In this document: piece by piece, positions 17,003-25,995 of the stretch
Numbering within the stretch: position 1 is the stretch's first letter
Layout: each line of letters starts with the position of its first letter
Program-made: the position numbers and the translations under genes
Assembly (NCBI GenBank): GCA_945860385.1
Contig: CAMAQD010000026.1
Location: forward strand, 1-38,488
DNA from: Flavobacterium psychrophilum
GTDB lineage: Bacteria; Bacteroidota; Bacteroidia; Flavobacteriales; Flavobacteriaceae
Reading direction: 5' to 3'
DNA length: 38,488 nucleotides
The notes under the pieces: generated by a model
Told to the model about the DNA's origin: nothing
The model's input: the letters and a program-made list of their open reading frames with translations, nothing else
Database searches by the model: none

Positions 17003-18583
17003 TTACAGATAGCGCAATTTCTCTTCTTCAATATCTAAATAATGCATTTGCCTTCGGATAATTGACTCGTCTAAACTTTGATCTTCTCTGTTTTTATTGA
17101 TGAGCCACTGCCTTTGCTGATTTAATAAATCCAGATAAATAACTTTTAAATCCTCTTCAATTGATTCATGATCAATTCCGTTACTGTGCTGCTCCCATTT
17201 TATAATTAGGTGCTGTAATGCAGGATTATCTTCCACCTGGTCACTATAATTCGTCTTTAAGTACTGTGTGGCAAATTCAGCTAATTCCTGTCGAACGTTA
17301 TTATACACTTCAGTTCGTGACAAAGTATCGTCATCTGTATTGTTTAGAATTTTTTTGATAAAATAAGGCAAGGTTAAGCCTTGGATTAATAAAGTTAAAA
17401 GAATCACTATAAAGGTGATAAACAAAATGAGATTACGCTGTGGGAATCCGTTGCCATTATTGAGATAAACAGGTATAGACAATGCCGCAGCCAGTGAAAC
17501 CACACCACGCATTCCGGTCCAGCCAAGTATAAAGGGCACTTTATATCCCGGATTTTTGCTGTCGGCCACTGTGATATAGTTACGAGCAATGAGTGTTACA
17601 ATTACAGCACCATAAGAAGACAGCATTCGGCTGACAATTAGTACAATCGTAATAAGGACACCGTATCCAATAGCGAGTGGAATACTTATGTTTACTTCCG
17701 CAAGTCCTTTGGTAATTTGGGGCAGATCTAATCCAATCAGCATAAAGACAAATCCGTTGAGAATAAAACAAAAGCTTTCCCAGACATTTACTCCCCGAAT
17801 ACGGGAGCGGCTGTTCAGAAAACGATGTCTGTTATTGGACAAAAGTAAGCCAGCACTTACCACTGCCAAAACACCGGAACAGTGAACCTCTTCGGCAGCG
17901 AGATAAATAATATAAGGGGTTAGCAATGTCAGCACGCTATCGGCATTCACATCAGTCGGCAGGTATTTATGAGCTTTCATAAAAATCCATCCAATCAGTA
18001 ACCCAATTGAAACACCGCCAATAATCATCCAGCTAAAACTGGTGGCCGCCTTGGAAAATATAAACTGCTCGGTGGCAACGGCAATCATCGCAAATCTAAA
18101 AATAATTAAGGATGAAGCATCGTTCAACAAACTTTCGCCTTCTAAAATTGACGAAACAGTTTTGGGTACTTTAACGAATTTCAAAATAGCGCCGGCACTT
18201 ACAGCATCTGGTGGCGATACAATTCCGCCTAATACAAATCCTAAGGCCAATGAAAACCCCGGAATAACATAATTGGCAACTAATGCTACTGAAAGCGCCG
18301 ATACAAAAACGACCACAAAAGCAAAGCTTGTTATAATACGTCTCCATCGCCACATTTCTTTCCACGAAGCCGTCCAGGCCGCTTCATACAATAATGGAGG
18401 CAGAAAAATAAAGAATATCAAATCAGGCTCTATGTTTATCACTGGAACGCCAGGAATAAAACTTATGACCAAACCGGCCAGCACTAATAGTATCGGATAA
18501 GCTACTTTTATTTTATTAGCCAGCATAATAAGCAATAAAATAACAAGCAATATTCCAAGATAAAAAGGGAAATTCTCAAGCAT
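17003..18583 (-). CDS. Na+/H+ antiporter, CPA1 (NhaP/NHE-like) family
   Basis: A 526-residue inner-membrane cation/proton antiporter. About 12 hydrophobic spans occupy residues 1-415, followed by a roughly 110-residue acidic cytoplasmic tail. CPA1 signatures are FLPPLLYEAAW (60-70), GGIVSPPDAVSAGAIL (119-134), GESLLNDASSLIIF (149-162) with the Asn154-Asp155 ion-binding pair, and LGWTGMRGVVSLAAALSIP late in the membrane region. It should export Na+ or K+ in exchange for protons, serving pH and salt homeostasis. Its coding sequence has noticeably more G/C-ending codons and fewer AT-runs than its neighbours, a possible sign of transfer. It stands alone. Confidence 0.95.
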   Translation of the reverse strand: MLENFPFYLGILLVILLLIMLANKIKVAYPILLVLAGLVISFIPGVPVINIEPDLIFFIFLPPLLYEAAWTASWKEMWRWRRIITSFAFVVVFVSALSVALVANYVIPGFSLALGFVLGGIVSPPDAVSAGAILKFVKVPKTVSSILEGESLLNDASSLIIFRFAMIAVATEQFIFSKAATSFSWMIIGGVSIGLLIGWIFMKAHKYLPTDVNADSVLTLLTPYIIYLAAEEVHCSGVLAVVSAGLLLSNNRHRFLNSRSRIRGVNVWESFCFILNGFVFMLIGLDLPQITKGLAEVNISIPLAIGYGVLITIVLIVSRMLSSYGAVIVTLIARNYITVADSKNPGYKVPFILGWTGMRGVVSLAAALSIPVYLNNGNGFPQRNLILFITFIVILLTLLIQGLTLPYFIKKILNNTDDDTLSRTEVYNNVRQELAEFATQYLKTNYSDQVEDNPALQHLIIKWEQHSNGIDHESIEEDLKVIYLDLLNQQRQWLINKNREDQSLDESIIRRQMHYLDIEEEKLRYL

Positions 18584-18723
18584 CCTTATTTTATTTTAAA
18601 TCTTAAAGTTACAAATGTATTGTATTTATCTTGAAGCTCGGGAATTTGCGAGCAAGTTAAAAGGTGTAGAATACTGACTTGATTAGGACAAATCGCAGAA
18701 AGTTTTCCGTAAAGACTTTAAAG

Positions 18724-19677
18724 TCAATTTTTTAAAAACGAACTCAAATCGACCGTGTGCATTTGTGGTGGGATTTTAATAATTGGTTTTTTAATGAGCG
18801 ATTCGTTGGTCAAATAAAACAATTTTCCATCAATAGATTCAATAGCTTCTATTTGATGAAAAGGCAATGATAACTTTATTTTTCGTTTATTTCCGACTGA
18901 AAAATCATTATTTTTGTAACCATACAAAAGGTATAAAAAAGGCTGAAGCATTCTTGAATACCCGCAAAGAACGATTCCTCCACCAGAAGCCAAAAGAGTC
19001 GCTCCGGTTATTAAACCATCAACATCAATGGTTTCCTTTGCTTTTGCAACATATTTCCCGGGAACTTTTGGCAGGACATACACAGTGGTTTTCTTTTGAC
19101 TCCATTGTTTGGTAAACAAATACAGACTGTCTTTTGAAACTACAAAGGCTTCGCAATCAAAATTGGTGCTGTTCTCTTTTTGAATATTAAAATCGGTTTG
19201 ATTGGAATAGGAAAAAGAAATAGTATCTATCATAGGGTTATTCGTTAAAAACGATTTTTTTTCGATTCGTAAAAAGTGTAAATTTTTTCGGTTGCCTTGA
19301 AAATTATTCCCAAAATCACCAATATAAATATGAGTACTGTCTTGCGAAATTTCCTCCCAATCGTTATTTTTTACTTTTTTGAGTTTGATTTTCTTCTGAA
19401 TAATTCCGTTCGAATCCAAGCCGTAAATAGTTTTATCGTGATCGTCATTGTGCGTCCAAAATAAATTTTCGAATGCCATTAAACCCGAAGTTTCCCTTAA
19501 AGAATCGTTTAGTCTAAAAGAAGATTGGGTTTTGATTTTAACCGGAGCATAAACACAACTTCCATCGTTGTTTGTAGCATTAGCATTGAAATTTTTAGCT
19601 AAAGCATCCGTACAACCTGAAATTTGGCCATAGCCGGAAGTGAGGATCAGGAAGAAAAGTATAGGTAATTTTTTCAT
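18724..19677 (-). CDS. Secreted protein with GCTD...DGSC motif and propeller-like domain
   Basis: I start at the ATG at 19677 (MKKLPILFFLILTSGYGQIS), which gives a clear signal peptide; the longer frame adds 20 residues that would bury it. The mature 317-residue precursor begins with GCTDALAKNFNANATNNDGSC (Cys22-Cys41), the short disulfide/Ca-loop motif often found in secreted Bacteroidota proteins as 'GCTDPxAxNYNPxAxxDDGSC'. The rest has repeated beta-strand blocks (FWTHNDDHDKTIYGLDSNG, HIYIGDFGNN, LYLFTKQW, GLITGATLLASGGGIVLCGY) that look like a six-bladed propeller. Its function is unknown and there is no catalytic motif. It has no type IX C-terminal sorting domain. Confidence 0.75.
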   Translation of the reverse strand: MKKLPILFFLILTSGYGQISGCTDALAKNFNANATNNDGSCVYAPVKIKTQSSFRLNDSLRETSGLMAFENLFWTHNDDHDKTIYGLDSNGIIQKKIKLKKVKNNDWEEISQDSTHIYIGDFGNNFQGNRKNLHFLRIEKKSFLTNNPMIDTISFSYSNQTDFNIQKENSTNFDCEAFVVSKDSLYLFTKQWSQKKTTVYVLPKVPGKYVAKAKETIDVDGLITGATLLASGGGIVLCGYSRMLQPFLYLLYGYKNNDFSVGNKRKIKLSLPFHQIEAIESIDGKLFYLTNESLIKKPIIKIPPQMHTVDLSSFLKN

Positions 19678-19876
19678 TAAAAAAGAGTAATTGCTAAGTG
19701 AGCAAAAATAAGCTATTAAAACCGATGTTTGTTGCAAAGCGTATCGATTTCAGTGAAGAAAAAAGACTTTTGAAATAGTGAAAAAAAAATTGGCACATTC
19801 AAAATTATTGTTACATTGTGCTAGATTTTAAAGTATTCTTAAAATTGTTATTTAAATTTTATTAAAACAATACAAT

Positions 19877-20884
19877 ATGTACCATTCAAAAATAACGGGA
19901 TTAGGATATTATGTTCCTGATAACGTAGTAACTAATGACGATTTGTCCAAAATAATGGATACCAATGATGAGTGGATTCAGGAGCGAACAGGAATTCAGG
20001 AACGAAGACATATCATTCGAGGAGAAGATACCACTACTTCAATGGGTGTGAAAGCGGCGAAAATTGCTATTGAACGTTCCGGAATTGCAAAAGAAGAAAT
20101 AGATTTTATCATTTTTGCCACTTTGAGTCCTGATTATTATTTTCCTGGTTCGGGGGTTTTAGTGCAACGGGATTTAGAATTAAAAAATATTGGCGCATTA
20201 GACATCCGAAATCAATGTTCGGGTTTTGTGTATGCGGTTTCTATTGCAGACCAATACATCAAAACTGGAATGTACAAAAATATCCTCATAATTGGTTCCG
20301 AAGTACAATCGACAGGATTGGATATGACCAATCGCGGTCGCGGCGTTTCGGTGATTTTTGGTGATGGAGCCGGAGCTGCAATTATGAGTAGAGAAGAAGA
20401 TTTGTCGAAAGGAATTTTATCCACACATTTGCATTCCGAAGGACAGCACGCCGAAGAATTATTCGTAAAAGCACCAGGAATGGGAGGCCGATGGGTTACC
20501 GATATTCTGGCAGATAATGATCCGGAAGATGATAGCTATTTTGGTTATATGAACGGTCAATTTGTATTCAAAAACGCTGTTGTCCGTTTTGCCGAAGTGA
20601 TTAACGAAGGCTTGGAAGCCAATGGATTGCAGATTTCGGATATCGATATGTTGATTCCTCATCAAGCAAATTTGAGAATTTCCCAATTTATCCAAAAGAA
20701 ATTCCAATTGACAGACGACCAAGTTTTTAATAATATTCAAAAATACGGGAACACCACTGCTGCTTCTATTCCAATTGCTTTAACAGAAGCTTGGGAACAA
20801 GGAAAAATCAAATCGGGTGATACTGTGGTTTTGGCTGCTTTTGGTAGCGGATTCACATGGGGAAGTGTGATTATAAAATGGTAA
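19877..20884 (+). CDS. fabH: 3-oxoacyl-ACP synthase III (KAS III/FabH-like)
   Basis: A 335-residue condensing enzyme that joins acetyl-CoA (or another starter) to malonyl-ACP. The Cys-His-Asn triad is complete: Cys114 in RNQCSGFVYA, His262 in IPHQANLRI and Asn292 in YGNTTAASIP. The N-terminus (ITGLGYYVPDNVVTNDDL) and DEWIQERTGIQERR are standard FabH blocks. Compared with E. coli FabH it has a short acidic insertion near 210-222 (ILADNDPEDDSYFGY). It stands alone, away from plsX/acpP, so it may be a secondary paralogue for another starter unit or for a specialised lipid (inference). A strong bidirectional terminator follows. Confidence 0.93.
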   Translation: MYHSKITGLGYYVPDNVVTNDDLSKIMDTNDEWIQERTGIQERRHIIRGEDTTTSMGVKAAKIAIERSGIAKEEIDFIIFATLSPDYYFPGSGVLVQRDLELKNIGALDIRNQCSGFVYAVSIADQYIKTGMYKNILIIGSEVQSTGLDMTNRGRGVSVIFGDGAGAAIMSREEDLSKGILSTHLHSEGQHAEELFVKAPGMGGRWVTDILADNDPEDDSYFGYMNGQFVFKNAVVRFAEVINEGLEANGLQISDIDMLIPHQANLRISQFIQKKFQLTDDQVFNNIQKYGNTTAASIPIALTEAWEQGKIKSGDTVVLAAFGSGFTWGSVIIKW

Positions 20885-20939
20885 TTTGGATTAAAAGTCC
20901 ATTGCGATTTAAATCAATTTAAGAGAAAAACAAACCAAA

Positions 20940-20985
20940 AAAAAAGAGTATAGAACGCATCAATCTTTGTTCTATACTCTTTTTT
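20940..20985. terminator. Bidirectional terminator between fabH and the OsmC gene
   Basis: A 17-bp perfect stem (20940-20956 with 20969-20985, core GAGTATAGAAC/GTTCTATACTC) with a 12-nt loop, A-tract on the left and T-tract on the right. The flanking genes are convergent. Confidence 0.92.
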
Positions 20986-21017
20986 CTTACTACTTAATAA
21001 TCTAATCTTACTACTTT

Positions 21018-21419
21018 TTACTTCCAATTAAAACTAATTCGTTTCTCTATTTCTGTATTTAAACTCAAGAAAACAGGACAAGTCATTGCCGTTCTTTCGA
21101 GAATGGTTTTCGTTTTTTCATCGGTAGCAAGATTCATATCAAAAACAATTTCGATAGCACTTATTCTTCTGGGTTCAGCTTGCATAATTTTGGTCACAGC
21201 AGCGGTAGAACCCGTAAAATCTAAATTTAAATCTCGTGCTTTGATTCCCATAACAGTCATCATACAACTGGCTAAAGCATTGGCAACAGTATCGGTTGGT
21301 GAGAAAGCTTCTCCTTTTCCGTTATTGTCTAATGGCGCATCCGAAATGATTTCGCTTCCCGATTGCAAGTGTATTGACGAAGTTCTTAAATCGCCTAAAT
21401 AGGTTACTTTTGAGGTCAT
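21018..21419 (-). CDS. OsmC/Ohr family protein
   Basis: A 133-residue OsmC-fold protein. Both redox cysteines are present: Cys52 in ALASCMMTVMGIKA and Cys114 in TAMTCPVFLSL. The segment FSPTDTVANALASC is the usual OsmC start of the central helix. OsmC/Ohr proteins reduce organic hydroperoxides with a peroxidatic/resolving Cys pair and act as dimers in the cytoplasm. The assignment to OsmC rather than Ohr is not settled. It is followed by a terminator shared with fabH, and its upstream gap (21420-21494) contains repeated words. Confidence 0.92.
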   Translation of the reverse strand: MTSKVTYLGDLRTSSIHLQSGSEIISDAPLDNNGKGEAFSPTDTVANALASCMMTVMGIKARDLNLDFTGSTAAVTKIMQAEPRRISAIEIVFDMNLATDEKTKTILERTAMTCPVFLSLNTEIEKRISFNWK

Positions 21420-21425
21420 GTTAGA

Positions 21426-21487
21426 GGTTATGTGTTAAGAGTTATGAGTTATAGTTTTTGTTACGTCTTAATACTTGATACTTAATT
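21426..21487. repeat. Low-complexity repeat of GAGTTAT/TAATACTT words
   Basis: The gap between the OsmC gene and the LysM gene contains GTTAAGAGTTATGAGTTATAG followed by CTTAATACTTGATACTTAAT and TCTTAATACTA. Short words recur with small changes, as in the other intergenic repeats of this window. No clear full-length hairpin forms. Confidence 0.45.
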
Positions 21488-21494
21488 CTTAATA

Positions 21495-23408
21495 CTAATT
21501 CGCTTCCTTTATCGTTAAATCAGTGTCATAATACAAAATATAAATTCCCTTATTGGTATATCCGCCTTCCGGTTTTTTATAATATTCAAACTTGTTATCG
21601 ACTTGCTCTGTAGCTGTAGAATCAACTGTTTCTTGATAACTTTTTCCTTGTGACAAACGCATCAACGTATCAAAAGTCACATCAAAACCACGAGTGGCAT
21701 AAGTACTTGGCAAAATCTTGTTTTTCTTTCGGTATTCTTTTTTGAAAATTTGCGCTTCAGCCGAATCATTTTCGCGTGATATTGAAGGATACATGAGTTT
21801 TAATTTGGTTAAATTTTCAAAACTAATTTCGTCAGTATCTAATGTTTCGTTAGGCTCAAAAATAACCAATTCTACACTGTAACTTGCCATAACACTCATC
21901 ATTGTTGCCATACTCGCTTTGATCATTCCTGTATTTTCAGAAGCTAAGACTACATAATTCATTTTATCTTTTACAAATAAACTTTTCAAACTTGCAGCAG
22001 ATAAGCTTCCATTTTCTGACAGATTGGCAAATTGTACTTGACTATAATTTTGTTGGATAAATTGGGTTGCCGATTCTTTTTTCTTATCGACAACAGCAAT
22101 AATATTTCCATCTTTTGCAATCATATAATCGAAAACCGCTTTTTTCAAGGCATCGGCTGTGGGGATAGTTTGATATAAATTCGGTAAAGATTCTCCAACA
22201 TCTTTCGATAAAGGCGAAATCACGGCAACATTAGTATTACTCAATAAAGCAGCGGTTTTTTCGACATTATTTTGATAAAAAGGACCAATTATCGCGTCGG
22301 AAGAATCCAAATTATTTTGCTGATGAATTTGCGAAATATTAGAGTTGTTTTTGGTTTCCTGTGAATCAAAAATGCTAATATCAACAGGAATTCCGATACT
22401 TTTGGCAGAATCTATTGCTATCAAAGCACCTGAATAAAAATCCAAAGTCATATTCAAAAACTTATCTTTCTTTAAACGATTGGTAATTGAATTTACCGTA
22501 TCCCCTTCTATTTTAGACAAATTAAAAGGCAGCAATAAAACTAAATTTTTTCTATCATTCGAGTTTTTTGATAGTGAAGTGTACGTTTTTTTAACTTCAA
22601 TTTCCTGTGGAATCGAAGCAGATTCAGGCACTTTAATTACCATTCCGATTTCAACTCCGATTGCTAAAGCTGGATTTAAAAGCACCAATTCTTCCTGTGA
22701 CAAACCTGCCATTTTCGACAAACTGTACAAGGTTTCTTTGGGTTTTACCACATAATCAACAGTATTAATTTTTGGAGAAACTTGCGCAATAATAGGTTTT
22801 ACAATTTCTTTTTGAGGTGCTGCAACTACTACTTTTGGAGTAGTTCCTTTAATTATTAATTTTTGTCCAACGGATAAACCCGGAATAATTGCGGGATTGC
22901 GTTTTTCCAGTTCTTCGATGGTTATTCCGTACTTTTTGGCAATAGAATATTTGGTTTCTTTGGGAAACACTATATGATAAACCACTTGTTCTGGAGCTGA
23001 AACCGTCGTTTTTGAAGCTGTATTTGAAGGTATAACTAGCGTTTGTCCTATTTGTAATCCTAACTTTTCTAAATCTGGATTGGCTTTTTTTAAGGCTTCA
23101 TCTGAAACTCCGTATTTTTTTTCGATACCAAATAAAGTTTCTTTAGGTTCCACTTTATGAGTTAAAGCTTTTGAATTTATTTTCGTGGAATTCCCTTTTT
23201 TAGGAATTAGCAAAACACTATTTGGTTTTAAACCACTCTGCGCATCGGGGTTTAATTGATAAATATCATAAGGTGTGACATTGTATTTTTGAGCAATTTG
23301 TTGGATAGTTTCCCCTTTTACAACCTTGTGAGTTGTGCTTTTTTCTTGAGAAAAACTATTTAAAGAAAAAACCAAAGTAAGCAAACACGCTGTTATAAAA
23401 TATTTCAT
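21495..23408 (-). CDS. Secreted protein with four LysM domains and a periplasmic-binding-like domain
   Basis: A 637-residue exported protein with a signal peptide (residues 1-21, ending NSFSQ). Four LysM repeats follow, each about 45 residues: THKVVKGETIQQIAQKYNV, THKVEPKETLFGIEKKYGV, YHIVFPKETKYSIAKKYGI and DYVVKPKETLYSLSKMAGL. LysM binds peptidoglycan N-acetylglucosamine chains. Residues from about 285 on (NLVLLLPFNL, SGALIAIDSAKSIGIPVDIS, DAIIGPFYQNNVEKTAALL) match the type I periplasmic-binding fold seen in amino-acid-binding and LpoA-like proteins. A wall-bound regulator or sensor of cell-wall synthesis is a reasonable inference, not shown. The promoter box is at 23438-23445. Confidence 0.9.
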   Translation of the reverse strand: MKYFITACLLTLVFSLNSFSQEKSTTHKVVKGETIQQIAQKYNVTPYDIYQLNPDAQSGLKPNSVLLIPKKGNSTKINSKALTHKVEPKETLFGIEKKYGVSDEALKKANPDLEKLGLQIGQTLVIPSNTASKTTVSAPEQVVYHIVFPKETKYSIAKKYGITIEELEKRNPAIIPGLSVGQKLIIKGTTPKVVVAAPQKEIVKPIIAQVSPKINTVDYVVKPKETLYSLSKMAGLSQEELVLLNPALAIGVEIGMVIKVPESASIPQEIEVKKTYTSLSKNSNDRKNLVLLLPFNLSKIEGDTVNSITNRLKKDKFLNMTLDFYSGALIAIDSAKSIGIPVDISIFDSQETKNNSNISQIHQQNNLDSSDAIIGPFYQNNVEKTAALLSNTNVAVISPLSKDVGESLPNLYQTIPTADALKKAVFDYMIAKDGNIIAVVDKKKESATQFIQQNYSQVQFANLSENGSLSAASLKSLFVKDKMNYVVLASENTGMIKASMATMMSVMASYSVELVIFEPNETLDTDEISFENLTKLKLMYPSISRENDSAEAQIFKKEYRKKNKILPSTYATRGFDVTFDTLMRLSQGKSYQETVDSTATEQVDNKFEYYKKPEGGYTNKGIYILYYDTDLTIKEAN

Positions 23409-23437
23409 TCTTCTTTTTGTATAAAAAATTTAATTTT

Positions 23438-23445
23438 CAAATATA
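23438..23445 (-). promoter_or_regulatory. -7 promoter box for the LysM gene
   Basis: The minus strand reads TATATTTG (TAnnTTTG), 29 bp upstream of the ATG, just after the guaA terminator. Confidence 0.5.
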
Positions 23446-23447
23446 GT

Positions 23448-23489
23448 AAAACGGTATCAAATTTTATTCCAAAACCTGATACCGTTTTT
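23448..23489 (-). terminator. guaA terminator
   Basis: Arms 23448-23459 and 23477-23488 (AAAACGGTATCA/TGATACCGTTTT) form a 12-bp perfect stem with a 17-nt loop, followed on the minus strand by a T-rich segment. It separates guaA from the LysM gene. Confidence 0.85.
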
Positions 23490-23532
23490 ATATAATTCAC
23501 ATAACTGTTATTCAAAAAAAATCCCTGTTTTA

Positions 23533-25062
23533 TTATTCCCACTCGATGGTTGCTGGTGGTTTTGAGCTAATGTCATAAACGACACGATTCACTCCTTTCA
23601 CTTTATTGATAATGTCATTTGAGACTTTCATCAGAAATTCATAAGGCAAATGCACCCAGTCAGCGGTCATTCCGTCTGTAGATTGTACTGCTCGAAGCGC
23701 TACTACTTTTTCGTAAGTTCGCTCATCACCCATCACGCCAACACTATTTACAGGAAGCAAAATGGCTCCAGCTTGCCAAACTTGATCGTACAAACCCCAA
23801 GATTTTAATCCGTCGATAAAAACTTTGTCCACTTCTTGCAGAATACGAACTTTTTCGAGAGTGATATCACCTAAAATACGAATCGATAATCCTGGTCCTG
23901 GAAAAGGATGCCTTCCTAATAATTCCGGGTCTATTCCTAAGGTGGCTCCTACTCTACGCACTTCGTCTTTGAAAAGCATTCGCAAAGGCTCCACCACTTT
24001 CAATTTCATATAATCAGGCAAACCACCTACATTGTGATGTGATTTGATAGTTGCCGATGGGCCTTTTACAGAAACCGATTCGATTACATCAGGATAAATA
24101 GTTCCTTGCGCCAACCATTTTACGTCTTCAATTCGATGCGATTCTACATCAAAAACTTCGATAAAGGCGTTACCAATGGCTTTCCTTTTTAATTCTGGAT
24201 CTGAAACTCCTGCTAAGGCATCGTAAAAACGTTGTGAAGCATCTACTCCTCTTACGTTTAACCCCATTCCTTCGTATTGGTCTAAAACAGATTGGAATTC
24301 ATCTTTTCGAAGCAAACCATTATTTACAAAAATACAATAGAGATTTTTGCCAATGGCTTTGTGCAATAAAACGGCTGCTACAGTCGAATCTACACCTCCA
24401 GAAAGTCCAAGAACGACTTTATCGTCTTGTAATTTTTCTTTCATTTCAGCTACAATTTCTTCAACGAAAGCATTTGGTGTGAAATTTTGAGGAACTTCGG
24501 CAATTTTCACCAAGAAATTCTCCAACATTTTGGATCCATCCGTGGAGTGAAAAACTTCTGGATGGTATTGAATCGCATACGTCGTTTCTCCTTCGATTTT
24601 ATAAGCAGCAAATTCCACATCGTGCGTGCTTGCTAACTTTACACCATTTGTTGGCAAGGCTTTGATACTATCACTGTGACTCATCCAAACTTGGCTATTT
24701 TCAGAAACGCCATCAAAGAAAACTTCGTCTCCTTTAATAAAAGATAAATTAGCTCTTCCGTATTCTCTGGTATTGGAGGACGCCACTTCACCACCACTAA
24801 AATGGGCTAAATATTGTGCTCCGTAACAAACGGCAAGCATCGGTAATTTCCCTCTAATTTGAGATAAATCAGGGTGTGGAGCGTCATCGCCGCGAACCGA
24901 AAATGGGCTTCCGCCAAGGATTACCGCTTTATAAGTGGATAAATCATCTGGAAAATGATTGTAGGGGAAAATTTCGCAGAATATATTTAATTCGCGAACT
25001 CGTCGGGCAATAAGTTGTGTGTATTGCGATCCGAAATCTAAAATAAGTACGTTATGTTGCAT
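23533..25062 (-). CDS. guaA: GMP synthase (glutamine-hydrolysing)
   Basis: This enzyme converts XMP, ATP and glutamine to GMP, the last step of de novo guanine nucleotide synthesis. The 509-residue protein has both domains. The class I amidotransferase has its nucleophile Cys79 in [12 protein letters not shown] and the His167/Glu169 pair in YHPEVFHS. The ATP-pyrophosphatase has its P-loop [13 protein letters not shown] (219-230), and the C-terminal dimerisation domain ends in [11 protein letters not shown]. Length and motifs are normal. The gene is monocistronic. Its -7 promoter box (25067-25074) ends only about 5 bp from the ATG, so the transcript may be leaderless. Confidence 0.98.
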   Translation of the reverse strand: MQHNVLILDFGSQYTQLIARRVRELNIFCEIFPYNHFPDDLSTYKAVILGGSPFSVRGDDAPHPDLSQIRGKLPMLAVCYGAQYLAHFSGGEVASSNTREYGRANLSFIKGDEVFFDGVSENSQVWMSHSDSIKALPTNGVKLASTHDVEFAAYKIEGETTYAIQYHPEVFHSTDGSKMLENFLVKIAEVPQNFTPNAFVEEIVAEMKEKLQDDKVVLGLSGGVDSTVAAVLLHKAIGKNLYCIFVNNGLLRKDEFQSVLDQYEGMGLNVRGVDASQRFYDALAGVSDPELKRKAIGNAFIEVFDVESHRIEDVKWLAQGTIYPDVIESVSVKGPSATIKSHHNVGGLPDYMKLKVVEPLRMLFKDEVRRVGATLGIDPELLGRHPFPGPGLSIRILGDITLEKVRILQEVDKVFIDGLKSWGLYDQVWQAGAILLPVNSVGVMGDERTYEKVVALRAVQSTDGMTADWVHLPYEFLMKVSNDIINKVKGVNRVVYDISSKPPATIEWE

Positions 25063-25066
25063 TGGG

Positions 25067-25074
25067 CAAAAATA
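25067..25074 (-). promoter_or_regulatory. -7 promoter box directly before guaA
   Basis: The minus strand reads TATTTTTG (TAnnTTTG), with the G four bases from the ATG. Transcription from this box would start at or within a few bases of the initiation codon. Confidence 0.45.
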
Positions 25075-25114
25075 CTTTTTATTATCGGGAATGAAAAATT
25101 ACCAATTAAAAAAA

Positions 25115-25852
25115 TTAAAGTTGAATTCTAATAACAATCATTTTGATTTTAACACCCAAAGCTAAGTTGTTCCAATACTGAACAGCTATATCTCTATTAA
25201 CATCATCTAAAACGTGTAATTCCGCAGTATTTCCGCCAGATGTTCCCATACTTGCAACAACAAATTCAATATCATTTAAACCAAGAGCTAAAGGAATTCT
25301 AAATTCTCCAAATTCATCATTCAAATATAAACCCGAACGCAATAATTTACCGTTTAAATACACATTTAGTAAGTCTCCATCTATTGCTATGTAATCTCGG
25401 TATTTAACAGTAAAATATTCAGATTTGGTTCGGTATTCACCCATATATCTATCAACTCTATCTAGAGTGCTAGTGTCTTCTTTCAACCCTTCCCTAATCA
25501 TTGTTTTATTCAAATCCTTAGTCATTTTATCCTGATAAACATCGCCTAATTTATGCTCAAATTTGTTTTTTGGCGTCATCGAAAAATGATTCTCGGGATT
25601 TCCTATTTCAAAAGAATTGTCAGGTCTGGGTTTGGTTCCAAAAATATTCGTTTCTTTCAACACATTGGGAGCCACAATTTTTGGCAAAACCAATTTAGGT
25701 AAATTGGTTGGAGGAGGAATATCATTTTTCTTTTTAGGTTTTACAACATCATTTTTTGGTGCAATAGGTTTAAACTTGATATTGGAGTCTATCTGACCGA
25801 AGCTTTTTGGAACGAAAAAGATCAAAAAAATAAATAAAAGAAGTTGCTTCAT
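25115..25852 (-). CDS. Secreted protein, paralogue of the 25996 gene product
   Basis: I start at the ATG at 25852 (MKQLLLFIFLIFFVPKSFGQ), giving a proper signal peptide; the ORF's earlier ATG adds 14 polar residues. The 245-residue product has a Lys/Pro-rich linker (IKFKPIAPKNDVVKPKKK, then IPPPTNLPKLVLPKIVAP). The C-terminal 110-residue domain has YRTKSEYFTVKYRDYIAIDG, DLLNVYLNGKLLRSGLYL, LALGLNDIEFVV and GNTAELHVLD. The strand pattern suggests a beta-sandwich. The same layout appears in the neighbour at 25996-26592, so the pair arose by duplication. No catalytic residues stand out and the function is unknown. An envelope or surface role is inferred from the signal peptide. Confidence 0.8.
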   Translation of the reverse strand: MKQLLLFIFLIFFVPKSFGQIDSNIKFKPIAPKNDVVKPKKKNDIPPPTNLPKLVLPKIVAPNVLKETNIFGTKPRPDNSFEIGNPENHFSMTPKNKFEHKLGDVYQDKMTKDLNKTMIREGLKEDTSTLDRVDRYMGEYRTKSEYFTVKYRDYIAIDGDLLNVYLNGKLLRSGLYLNDEFGEFRIPLALGLNDIEFVVASMGTSGGNTAELHVLDDVNRDIAVQYWNNLALGVKIKMIVIRIQL

Positions 25853-25995
25853 AATTGTTTCGCCTATTGATGAATCAATATTTAAAAAGTTCAAAAATAA
25901 CAGAATTCTCTAATCAAAAGTCACAAAAATAACATAAAATATTTTTCTTTACTTAAGTATGAAATTGGAAAATTGATTTTTAAAAAGAATCGTTT

